A stretch of 64,000 nucleotides of DNA, taken from Siphonobacter sp048595215. Lineage in GTDB: Bacteria; Bacteroidota; Bacteroidia; Cytophagales; Spirosomataceae. Numbering within the stretch: the first letter of the stretch is position 1; each line of letters begins with the position of its first letter. Shown piece by piece: positions 16,348 to 23,478 of this stretch. The notes under the pieces were generated by a model that was not told where the DNA came from, did not search any database, and saw nothing but the letters and a program-made list of their open reading frames with translations. The DNA is taken from NCBI RefSeq assembly GCF_048595215.1, contig NZ_JBMDWJ010000195.1, forward strand, positions 1 to 64,000, read 5' to 3'. The position numbers and the translations under genes are program-made.

Positions 16348-16431
16348 AGTTTACAATTTTCGGTTGACCGTTTTCAGTCTTCTGAAACGTTTAGCTGAAA
16401 ACTGTAGACAGCCAACTGAAAACTGTAAACT
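16348..16431. repeat. Long palindrome between argD and argF'
   Basis: Outer 19-bp arms AGTTTACAATTTTCGGTTG (16348-16366) and CAACTGAAAACTGTAAACT (16413-16431) match at 17 of 19 positions; an inner pair GTTTTCAG/CTGAAAAC extends the hairpin. It fills nearly the whole gap and ends 6 bp before the argF' ATG. There is no terminator-like T-run. Confidence 0.75.
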
Positions 16432-16437
16432 CAACCA

Positions 16438-17382
16438 ATGAAACAATTTCTTTCCGTTCATGATGTTCCTGACCTGCCGGGATTAGTGCAGGAAGCTCTT
16501 TGGCTGAAACAGAACCCCTATGCCGACGAAAACCTAGGACGGCATAAAACGCTGGGCTTACTATTCTTTAACGCCAGTCTTCGCACCCGGCTGAGTACGC
16601 AAAAAGCGGCCGAAAATCTGGGTATGAAAGTGATGGTAATGAACGTTACCACGGATTCCTGGGGTCTGGAATTTGAAGATGGAGCGATCATGAACGGAAA
16701 TAAGGCCGAACACGTCAAGGAAGCGGCCGCTGTGGTAGGGCAGTACTGCGACATCATTGGCGTACGGAGTTTTCCTTCGTTGACCGATCGGGAGAAGGAT
16801 TACCAGGAGCAGGTCATCAAGCAATTTGTCAAGTACGCCGGAGTACCGATTCTGAGTCTGGAATCGGCGACGCGGCACCCGCTACAATCCTTCACGGATT
16901 TGATTACGATCGAGGAAACGAAAATGGTGGCTCGTCCGAAAGTAGTACTGACCTGGGCTCCGCACGTGAAGGCACTGCCCCAGGCCGTACCCAACTCTTT
17001 TGCCGAGTGGATGAATGCTGCCGACGTGGATTTTGTCATTACGCATCCCGAAGGTTACGCTCTGGCTCCCGAGTTTTCGGGGAATGTCCGCGTGACGCAT
17101 AACCAACGCGAAGCTTTCGAGGGAGCTGATTTCATCTACGCGAAAAACTGGTCTTCGTACGAAACCTACGGACAGATCATCAATAGCGACCCGGCCTGGA
17201 TGATTACGCAGGAAAAAATGGGACTAACCAATCAGGCCAAGTTCATGCACTGCTTGCCCGTTCGCCGGAATCTGGTGGTCGAAGACGCCGTACTGGATTC
17301 GGCCAATTCAATTGTTATTCAGGAAGCTGGAAATCGCGTGTGGGCTGCTCAGGCCGTACTTAAGCGAATGTTACAAGCTTAA
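16438..17382 (+). CDS. argF': N-acetyl- or N-succinyl-ornithine carbamoyltransferase
   Basis: Transfers the carbamoyl group to an N-acylated ornithine, giving N-acyl-citrulline; this replaces ordinary ornithine carbamoyltransferase in Bacteroidota and Xanthomonas. The 314-residue protein has the carbamoyl-phosphate loop as FFNASLRTRLS (43-53), HPLQSFTDL and the family-specific MHCLPVRRNLVVEDAVLDS. The loop MNGNKAEHVKEAA (85-97) holds the residue that decides acyl specificity in the known enzymes (Glu92 in X. campestris for acetyl, Pro90 in B. fragilis for succinyl). Here it is Ala90, so specificity cannot be read off. argE downstream then deacylates N-acyl-citrulline. Confidence 0.92.
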   Translation: MKQFLSVHDVPDLPGLVQEALWLKQNPYADENLGRHKTLGLLFFNASLRTRLSTQKAAENLGMKVMVMNVTTDSWGLEFEDGAIMNGNKAEHVKEAAAVVGQYCDIIGVRSFPSLTDREKDYQEQVIKQFVKYAGVPILSLESATRHPLQSFTDLITIEETKMVARPKVVLTWAPHVKALPQAVPNSFAEWMNAADVDFVITHPEGYALAPEFSGNVRVTHNQREAFEGADFIYAKNWSSYETYGQIINSDPAWMITQEKMGLTNQAKFMHCLPVRRNLVVEDAVLDSANSIVIQEAGNRVWAAQAVLKRMLQA

Positions 17383-17392
17383 TCATAGACGG

Positions 17393-17427
17393 AAGGGTAT
17401 GCGGGCAAAAACCTGTATACCCTTTTT
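17393..17427 (+). terminator. Terminator-like hairpin between argF' and argB
   Basis: AAGGGTAT (17393-17400) pairs perfectly with ATACCCTT, and the inner GCGGG/CCTGT pairs with two wobbles, for a 13-bp stem and 6-nt loop, followed by TTTCTT. It lies inside the arginine cluster just 16 bp before argB, so it may reduce expression of the distal genes. Confidence 0.7.
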
Positions 17428-17443
17428 CTTTACTCGAACCTTC

Positions 17444-18232
17444 ATGCTCACGGTTATTAAAATTGGTGGAAACGTGGTCGATAACCCGACTCTCCGCCAG
17501 CAGTTTTTAGTGGATTTTGCGGCCTTGCCCTTACCTAAGATTCTGGTACATGGGGGCGGGAAAATTGCTACACAGGTGGCAGTCAAACTGGATGTGGAAA
17601 CGGTGATGGTGGAAGGTCGCCGCGTGACCGATGCCGCCATGCTGGATGTCGTCACGATGGTATACGGGGGACTCGTCAACAAGCAACTCGTCGCCCAGCT
17701 ACAGGCTCTCGATTGTAACGCTCTGGGACTAACCGGAGCCGATGGCGGCATTATTCGATCGAAAAAACGGACGGGCTGGAATGTCGATTACGGTTTTGTA
17801 GGTGACATCGAGTCCGTGAATGAGGAGCAGATCAAGCGTTTTCTGGAAGTAGGGCTGGTTCCCGTTTTCGCTCCGCTGACCTTTGATCCGGCTCTGGCTT
17901 CCATGCTCAATACCAACGCCGATACCCAGGCTCAGGCCGTTGCGGTAGCGTTAGCGAAGCATTTTGAAGTTAATTTAGTATATTGTTTCGAAAAAAAAGG
18001 CGTACTGACTAATCCTGAAGACGATACGACCGTCATATCCGAGCTGTATCCAAGTACTTACGCCGAGCACAAAGCCTCCGGAGCCATTTACGCCGGGATG
18101 ATTCCGAAGCTGGATAATGCCTTCAAGGCCCTTCACGATGGCGTTAAACAGGTTACCATCTGTCACGCCACCGATCTTCGACAGGCCGTTAGCGAAGGCA
18201 CCGCCGGTACCCGGATCCGACTTACAGAATAG
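17444..18232 (+). CDS. argB: Acetylglutamate kinase
   Basis: Phosphorylates N-acyl-glutamate, second step of arginine synthesis. The 262-residue amino-acid kinase starts MLTVIKIGGNVVDN, with KIGGNV binding phosphate, VHGGGKIAT near residue 35, GLTGADGG in the middle and the lysine in GMIPKLDNA near 227. An in-frame open stretch reaches 17312, inside argF', but the ATG at 17444 gives the family start. No N-terminal helix of the hexameric, arginine-inhibited type is present, which suggests an arginine-insensitive dimer; control would then rest on the leader and on the acyltransferase. Confidence 0.94.
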   Translation: MLTVIKIGGNVVDNPTLRQQFLVDFAALPLPKILVHGGGKIATQVAVKLDVETVMVEGRRVTDAAMLDVVTMVYGGLVNKQLVAQLQALDCNALGLTGADGGIIRSKKRTGWNVDYGFVGDIESVNEEQIKRFLEVGLVPVFAPLTFDPALASMLNTNADTQAQAVAVALAKHFEVNLVYCFEKKGVLTNPEDDTTVISELYPSTYAEHKASGAIYAGMIPKLDNAFKALHDGVKQVTICHATDLRQAVSEGTAGTRIRLTE

Positions 18233-18287
18233 AAGCTATTCCGCCCGAATGGTCTGTTTAAATCACCGCAATTGGTAATAACACCGT

Positions 18288-19247
18288 ATGAAATCACTTT
18301 CTGACTCTCGTATTCATGGCTTCTTGATTGGTACTGCTGTGGGAGATGCTATGGGTGTTCCGGTGGAATTTACAACGCGTAATTTTCTAAAAAACAAGCC
18401 CGTTGAAGGCATGCGAGCCTATGGCACGCACCACCAGCCCGCCGGAACCTGGTCGGATGATAGTGCTCTGACCTATCAAACCATCGAAACACTAATTCAG
18501 GGGCTGGATTACCGAATCCTGGCAAACCGGTTTTTGAACTGGTATCTCCACGGCGAATGGACAGCTCACGGCTCCGTATTCGACATTGGTATTTCTACCC
18601 GGAATGCACTGGATCGTCTGGAACAGGGAGTGGAACCATTAAAGGCAGGGGAGACCAGCGAGCTTTGTAATGGCAATGGATCGCTTATGCGAATGTTGCC
18701 CTTGGCTTTCTACTTTCATTATCAGCAGCCGAAGTTGAGTTTGGATGAACGTTTTGCGATTGTACGCAACGTATCAAGCCTGACCCACGGTCACATTCGT
18801 TCGGTGATTGCCTGCTTTGTATTGGTTTCCTTTGCTCAAGAACTCCTGGCGGGTAAGGAAAAAGTAGAAGCCTACCGAACAATTCAGCAATCGCTCGGTT
18901 CGTTTCCCGAACAAATTTGTTCAGCGGATGAATGCGAACTGTTTGCCCGTATTTTAAAAGAAGACCTTATACAATTATCGGAAAAGGAAATATACTCTTC
19001 TGGTTACGTACTGCATTCGCTGGAAGCCGCACTGTGGAGTTTTCTGACGACGGACACGTATTCGGATGCCGTCCTGCGGGCCGTAAATCTGGCAGATGAT
19101 GCCGATACCACGGGTTCCGTTACGGGCGGTCTGGCCGGACTCTATTACGGACTGGAAGGTATTCCGGTCGACTGGGTGCAAACGCTGGCTCGTCTCGAAG
19201 ACATCGAAGACCTAGCTGGGCGATTTACCCGTTTTCTTCATTCATAA
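18288..19247 (+). CDS. ADP-ribosylglycohydrolase (DraG/ARH family)
   Basis: A 319-residue dinuclear-magnesium hydrolase of the ADP-ribosylglycohydrolase family, which removes ADP-ribose from proteins (classically from arginine side chains) or from small molecules. Metal-site motifs are clear: GTAVGDAMGVP (17-27), GTWSDDSALT (48-57 region), and NLADDADTTGSVTGGLAGLYYG near 270, whose aspartates bind the second metal. It lies in the arginine cluster between argB and argE with gaps of 55 and 37 bp, so it is likely cotranscribed. No partner ADP-ribosyltransferase is visible. The real substrate is unknown. Confidence 0.88.
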   Translation: MKSLSDSRIHGFLIGTAVGDAMGVPVEFTTRNFLKNKPVEGMRAYGTHHQPAGTWSDDSALTYQTIETLIQGLDYRILANRFLNWYLHGEWTAHGSVFDIGISTRNALDRLEQGVEPLKAGETSELCNGNGSLMRMLPLAFYFHYQQPKLSLDERFAIVRNVSSLTHGHIRSVIACFVLVSFAQELLAGKEKVEAYRTIQQSLGSFPEQICSADECELFARILKEDLIQLSEKEIYSSGYVLHSLEAALWSFLTTDTYSDAVLRAVNLADDADTTGSVTGGLAGLYYGLEGIPVDWVQTLARLEDIEDLAGRFTRFLHS

Positions 19248-19284
19248 AGAAGGAGGCACACGGCCCCTTTTTAAATTAGTAAGT

Positions 19285-20382
19285 ATGGCTCAGCTTCTTG
19301 AAAGCCTCACTGTTGATTCCATTGAATTACTCAAACGTCTGATCGCGACGCCCTCCTTTAGCCGGGAAGAAGATCAGACGGCGTATCTGCTGGAAGAATT
19401 TTTCCGGGAACGGAACATGCCCTTTTCCCGATTAAATAATAACCTATGGTCCCGGAATAAATACTACAATCCGGATTTGCCGACGGTACTGCTTAATTCG
19501 CACCACGACACGGTAAAACCCAACCCGAAGTGGACACTCGATCCGTTCAATCCTTTGGTGGAAGACGGAAAACTCTTTGGATTAGGCTCCAATGATGCCG
19601 GAGGCTGTCTGGTTTCCCTGCTGGCTACGTTCTGTTATTTCTACCATCGGACGGATTTAGCGTACAATATTGTCTTTGCGGCTTCGGCGGAAGAGGAAGT
19701 TTCCGGAGCCAATGGAATGGAACTACTGTGGAATTCCGGAAAGCTAGGTTCGATTGACTTTGCCATTGTGGGCGAACCCACGCAAATGCACCTGGCCATC
19801 GCCGAAAAGGGTTTACTAGTACTCGATTGCATGGCTCAGGGAAAAGCGGGTCACGCGGCTCGTGAAGAAGGAGAAAATGCCCTGTACAAAGCTCTCGACG
19901 ATATTGCCTGGGTACGTTCGTATGAATTTCCCAAAGAATCGCCGATGCTGGGAAAAATGAAAATGACGGCTACGGTCATTCGTACCGAAAACCAGCAACA
20001 TAACGTCGTTCCAGCCAATTGCTATTTTACGCTCGATGTACGTGTAACGGATCAGTACACGCTGGAAGAAGCCTGTGACATCATCCAGGCCCACATGAAG
20101 TCGGAAGTGCAGGCTCGCTCGGTACGGTTGCGGCCTTCGAGTATTCCTTTAGAACACCCGGTTGTACAGGCGGGCATTCAACTGGGACGTACAACTTACG
20201 GTTCACCTACCACGTCCGATCAGGCCGTGATTGGCTGTTCTTCGCTAAAGATGGGTCCCGGCGATTCGGCTCGTTCGCACCAAGCCGATGAATTTATCTA
20301 TTTGCACGAAATCGAAGAGGGAATTCAGTTGTACGTTGAAATGCTCAAATACGTGGTGCTGGCGAAAGGGGGAGTAGCATGA
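19285..20382 (+). CDS. argE: M20-family N-acyl-citrulline/acetylornithine deacetylase
   Basis: A 365-residue zinc amidohydrolase that removes the N-acyl group late in arginine synthesis; with an N-acyl-ornithine carbamoyltransferase upstream, the likely substrate is N-acyl-citrulline. Metal ligands are readable in order: NSHHDTV (His), LGSNDAGG (bridging Asp), AEEEVSG (general-base Glu then Glu ligand), IVGEPT, and HQADEFI near the C-terminus. The dimerisation lid with GKAGHAAREEGENA is also present. The start ATG 19285 follows a purine-rich stretch. It is the last recognised arginine gene of the cluster. Confidence 0.9.
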   Translation: MAQLLESLTVDSIELLKRLIATPSFSREEDQTAYLLEEFFRERNMPFSRLNNNLWSRNKYYNPDLPTVLLNSHHDTVKPNPKWTLDPFNPLVEDGKLFGLGSNDAGGCLVSLLATFCYFYHRTDLAYNIVFAASAEEEVSGANGMELLWNSGKLGSIDFAIVGEPTQMHLAIAEKGLLVLDCMAQGKAGHAAREEGENALYKALDDIAWVRSYEFPKESPMLGKMKMTATVIRTENQQHNVVPANCYFTLDVRVTDQYTLEEACDIIQAHMKSEVQARSVRLRPSSIPLEHPVVQAGIQLGRTTYGSPTTSDQAVIGCSSLKMGPGDSARSHQADEFIYLHEIEEGIQLYVEMLKYVVLAKGGVA

Positions 20383-20463
20383 TCGACAAGAAATCTGCGT
20401 ATTTCTTCGGAGAAAAGAATCTTTTTGCCGATTTTTGAATTCAATAGAATCATTCTAAATATT

Positions 20464-20598
20464 ATGGAGCAAAAGGAAACCACTCCCGGCTGGAAAGGTT
20501 GGATTAAGCGTTTGGGCTGGGCCGGCTTTTTCTTCTTTCTGATTAAAGGCTTACTCTGGCTCGCCGTTGGCTACTTCGGATTTAAGATTTTTGAATAA
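20464..20598 (+). CDS. Small single-pass membrane protein
   Basis: A 44-codon ORF after argE, ATG 20464 to TAA 20598. The product starts MEQKETTPGWKGWIKRLGWA and continues into a strongly hydrophobic stretch of about 24 residues (GFFFFLIKGLLWLAVGYFGF). A positively charged segment precedes the helix, so the N-terminus is probably cytoplasmic. It lies 81 bp after argE and 4 bp before the arm of a terminator that fits as its own. I do not recognise the family; small proteins of this look follow operons in related genomes by my recollection. No function is claimed. Confidence 0.6.
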   Translation: MEQKETTPGWKGWIKRLGWAGFFFFLIKGLLWLAVGYFGFKIFE

Positions 20599-20602
20599 TA
20601 CA

Positions 20603-20659
20603 TTTTACAAAAAAGAAAGGCTAACTCTTACTTAGAGTTAGCCTTTCTTTTTTGTAAAA
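20603..20659. terminator. Strong bidirectional terminator closing the arginine cluster
   Basis: A perfect 26-bp stem (20603-20628 with 20634-20659) with a 5-nt loop and A/T-rich ends. It lies between the small membrane protein gene and the convergent MFS gene and can serve both. Confidence 0.9.
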
Positions 20660-20670
20660 GATTTCCTTTA

Positions 20671-21924
20671 TCAAATCAGCTTTACATGGAGAAGCTCTTT
20701 GGTACGAACCCAGATGAAGCCGACAATGACCAGCGTAAGGCTTCCACCAATGAGTACGGAAGGGACAGTACCGAAGGTTTTAGCCAGTAAGCCCGATTCA
20801 AACGCTCCGATTTCATTGGAAGTACTAACGAAGATACTATTCACAGAAAGTACGCGTCCCCGGATCTCGTCGGGTGGTACCAGTTGAAGAATAGCCTGCC
20901 GAATAACAACACTGATGCTATCAAACGCACCCGTCAGGAAAAGCATCGTTACGGAAAGCCAGAAGTGCGTAGAGAGAGCAAAAACGATCGTAGCAATCCC
21001 AAAACCAGCGACAGCAATAAGCATGTTTAGCCAGGCTCTGCGTACGGGCGAGTACACGGCAGTCGCTACGAGCGTGAGGACGGCTCCGATAGAGGGAGCG
21101 GCTCGTAGAATACCGAGGCCTTCCGCTCCTACGTGCAGAACATCTTCGGCAAAAACGGGTAGAATAGCTACAACTCCGCCAAACAATACAGCCACTAAAT
21201 CCAAGGAGATGGAATAGAGGAGGAGCTTATTACCAAACACAAACGTGATGCCTTCCCGAATGCTCTGCCAGACGCTAAGCTGTTCTTCTGCTTCCGATAC
21301 TTCGGGGATAGGTTTCTTTTTGATGAACAAAAACAAAAGAAAGACCAATCCTAATCCAGCAATCACCAGCCACATCGTACCCGCCATACCCATCCAGGCG
21401 TAGAGAAATCCGGCAAGCCCCGGCCCTAGGATTGCCCCCGTCTGCCAGAAGGAGCTATACCAGGAAGCGGCATTAGGATAGACTTCACGAGGCGTGAGGA
21501 ATGCTTTCAGAGAAGAAGTAGCGGGGCTATAAAAGCCACGGGCTAATCCAATTAAAGCCACTACGCCGTAAATAATGGTAAGTAGAAAAGTATCCGGATG
21601 AGCGGCCCGCGTTTCGGGTAATGTAGCCCAATGCAGGATGAATGAACCCACCAGTATGACGAGCAAACTCAGTAAGATGATTCGTTTTTTATCATACTTG
21701 TCCGCAAAGTGCCCGCCCAACAGAGCTAGTGAAATGTAAGGAATGGCTTCTGCAAGGCCTACCAGCCCCAAGGCCAGCGGATCGTGCGTAATGCGATAAA
21801 TTTCGTAACCTAAAACAACTTCCTGAATCAGGATTGCTGTCGTGAAAAAGAAACTGGCTAGGCCAAAAAAAGTAAACTCCCGGTAGCGTAAGGCAGCAAA
21901 CGGATCAGTAGGGTAGGCATTCAT
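20671..21924 (-). CDS. MFS transporter (EntS-like exporter family)
   Basis: A 417-residue inner-membrane major-facilitator protein with about 12 hydrophobic segments. The loop between helices 2 and 3 reads GGHFADKYDKKRI, the MFS signature; the second half has IRGRVLSVNSIFV. It resembles the MFS_3 group that includes enterobactin exporter EntS and many uncharacterised drug or siderophore exporters. No substrate clue exists in the neighbours: it lies alone between the arginine cluster and the DAHP synthase gene. An exact -7 element lies 46 bp upstream. Confidence 0.85.
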   Translation of the reverse strand: MNAYPTDPFAALRYREFTFFGLASFFFTTAILIQEVVLGYEIYRITHDPLALGLVGLAEAIPYISLALLGGHFADKYDKKRIILLSLLVILVGSFILHWATLPETRAAHPDTFLLTIIYGVVALIGLARGFYSPATSSLKAFLTPREVYPNAASWYSSFWQTGAILGPGLAGFLYAWMGMAGTMWLVIAGLGLVFLLFLFIKKKPIPEVSEAEEQLSVWQSIREGITFVFGNKLLLYSISLDLVAVLFGGVVAILPVFAEDVLHVGAEGLGILRAAPSIGAVLTLVATAVYSPVRRAWLNMLIAVAGFGIATIVFALSTHFWLSVTMLFLTGAFDSISVVIRQAILQLVPPDEIRGRVLSVNSIFVSTSNEIGAFESGLLAKTFGTVPSVLIGGSLTLVIVGFIWVRTKELLHVKLI

Positions 21925-21969
21925 ACCAAAGAATAGAGCGTATTAAAACTAGAATTCCGTACAATGCTA

Positions 21970-21977
21970 CAAACGTA
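21970..21977 (-). promoter_or_regulatory. Candidate promoter -7 element of the MFS gene
   Basis: The minus strand reads TACGTTTG, an exact TAnnTTTG, 46 bp before the MFS ATG. No TTTG is seen 19-21 bp further upstream. Confidence 0.4.
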
Positions 21978-22000
21978 TAGTTAAAAAACGCATTAAAAGA

Positions 22001-22032
22001 AAAAAGAGGTCACTGCATAGCGACCTCTTTTT
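22001..22032 (-). terminator. Terminator after the DAHP synthase-chorismate mutase gene
   Basis: AAAAAGAGGTC (22001-22011) pairs with GACCTCTTTTT (22022-22032) over a 10-nt loop. On the minus strand the T-run is at the 3' side, 18 bp after the gene stop. Confidence 0.85.
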
Positions 22033-22049
22033 CTATAAGTATTCTCAGC

Positions 22050-23150
22050 TTATGCTTGAGAAACGGAATTAATTACTTCCGTTTGTTTGCGGATCGAAGC
22101 TTCGTGGATGAGACGGTAGAGATCTTCTACTAAGTCCGTATACAGACCCAGTTTTTTACCCATTTCAGCCCGTGAAGCGTGAACTTGCTTCCAGCGATCG
22201 ATTTGGAAAATCGTTACACCGTTGTCACGTTTGTACTCACCCATTTTCTCAACGATGGCCATACGCGTAGCCAGTACTTCCAGCAATTCGCGGTCAATGT
22301 TGTCTACTTTCGCACGGAGTTCATCCATGTGGCTGTGGTACTCTGAATCGCTAACATCTGATTGACGTACCTGAAGGCTACGGAGCATTTCGCCCAGAGC
22401 AGCCGGCGTCAATTGTTGCGAAGCATCCGACCACGCTTCAGCCGGATTACGGTGTGACTCGATGATCAGACCATCGTAGTTCAAATCCAGGAAACGCTGG
22501 GTCAATTCAGCCAGGTATTGACGTTTACCAGCCATGTGACTCGGATCACCGATGATGGGCAAATTAGGCAACTGGCGTTTGAGTTCCAGGGCTACCTGCC
22601 ACATGGGTGAGTTACGGTATTTCGTCTCCTGCATGTTCGAGAAACCACGGTGGATAGCCGCCAGCTTCTTCAAACCTGAGTTCTGAAGACGTTCCAGAGC
22701 TCCGATCCAGAGAGCCAGATCAGGATTTACCGGGTTTTTCACTAATACAGGAATGTCTACGCCTTTCAGAGCGTCAGCAATGTCCTGTACGTTAAAGGGG
22801 TTCACCGTCGTACGGGCCCCAATCCATAGAATATCTACGTTATATTTTAGAGCCAGTTCAATGTGCTCGGGACTCGCCACTTCAATAGCCAGGGGCAGAC
22901 CCGTTTCTTTCTTCGCAGCTGCCAGCCAAGGCAAAGCAGCCTCTCCCATACCTTCAAAGGAACCCGGACGGGTACGTGGTTTCCAAACCCCAGCCCGAAT
23001 AACGTGGGCATAGCCCTCTTTGGCGATTTGGGTTACCGTATCCCAAACCTGTTCTTCTGTTTCTGCACTACAGGGACCCGCAATCATCAAGGGCTTTCCG
23101 TTGGTGTTGATCCAATCCTGCAAAGGCACAATGTCCAGCGTCGCACTCAT
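22050..23150 (-). CDS. Bifunctional DAHP synthase / chorismate mutase
   Basis: A 366-residue fusion for aromatic amino-acid synthesis. Residues about 1-262 are a type I-beta 3-deoxy-7-phosphoheptulonate synthase (IAGPCSAETEEQVWD at 23-37, RAGVWKPRTRPGSFEG, GDPSHMAGKR, IIESHRNPAEAWSDA). Residues about 275-360 are an AroQ-type chorismate mutase (MDELRAKVDNIDRELLEVLATRM ... YKRDNG ... LIHEASIRKQ). Such fusions let prephenate or chorismate inhibit the first step. The gene has its own terminator and a long upstream gap with an exact -7 element about 140 bp away. I looked for an aromatic-rich leader peptide in that gap and found none. Confidence 0.93.
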   Translation of the reverse strand: MSATLDIVPLQDWINTNGKPLMIAGPCSAETEEQVWDTVTQIAKEGYAHVIRAGVWKPRTRPGSFEGMGEAALPWLAAAKKETGLPLAIEVASPEHIELALKYNVDILWIGARTTVNPFNVQDIADALKGVDIPVLVKNPVNPDLALWIGALERLQNSGLKKLAAIHRGFSNMQETKYRNSPMWQVALELKRQLPNLPIIGDPSHMAGKRQYLAELTQRFLDLNYDGLIIESHRNPAEAWSDASQQLTPAALGEMLRSLQVRQSDVSDSEYHSHMDELRAKVDNIDRELLEVLATRMAIVEKMGEYKRDNGVTIFQIDRWKQVHASRAEMGKKLGLYTDLVEDLYRLIHEASIRKQTEVINSVSQA

Positions 23151-23289
23151 CTTGTAAATCGTTAATTAGTAAGCGTTTATTTGTTCAAAAAGCCGGGGAG
23201 CAGTTTATTATGATGAAGAGTAACGTTTAGGCCAAATCTTTTGGTACTTCAATTGAAATAACAAACTTAAAATCAGAGTGTTAAGTATT

Positions 23290-23297
23290 CAAAGATA
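23290..23297 (-). promoter_or_regulatory. Candidate promoter -7 element of DAHP synthase-chorismate mutase
   Basis: Minus strand TATCTTTG, exact TAnnTTTG, 140 bp before the gene start, implying a leader of roughly 130 nt. A TTTTTTT lies where the -33 element would be. Confidence 0.4.
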
Positions 23298-23327
23298 GCC
23301 TTTTTTATTAAAAAAATCAGTACTGAC

Positions 23328-23361
23328 TTGTGAAAATGAAGAGCGTTTACCCTTACCTTTG
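23328..23361 (+). promoter_or_regulatory. Candidate promoter of proline dehydrogenase
   Basis: TACCTTTG (23354-23361) is an exact -7 element. CTTG ends 23 bp upstream at 23330 and could serve as a weak -33 element. The gene ATG is about 117 bp downstream. Confidence 0.5.
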
Positions 23362-23478
23362 TAGCCGCTTTTCGACAAAAAATGATCGATTGCCGATTAG
23401 CCCGCTTAAGATTTTGAAATGCCCAACCTGAACCTGCCTGCTATATTCACACTTTTACACTAACACGGTTCACTTCCT

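Larger units (their letters stand above)
23151..23478. other. Divergent intergenic region, DAHP synthase to proline dehydrogenase
   Basis: A 328-bp AT-rich gap without a gene. It contains two outward-facing exact promoter -7 elements: TATCTTTG on the minus strand (23290-23297) and TACCTTTG on the plus strand (23354-23361). No stable hairpin or leader peptide is apparent in either direction. Confidence 0.6.

Noticed and set aside
23151..23290. Aromatic-rich leader peptide before DAHP synthase-chorismate mutase
   Set aside because: No ATG-started ORF lies in the leader; one TTG-started stretch has only a few Tyr and Trp and no terminator follows.
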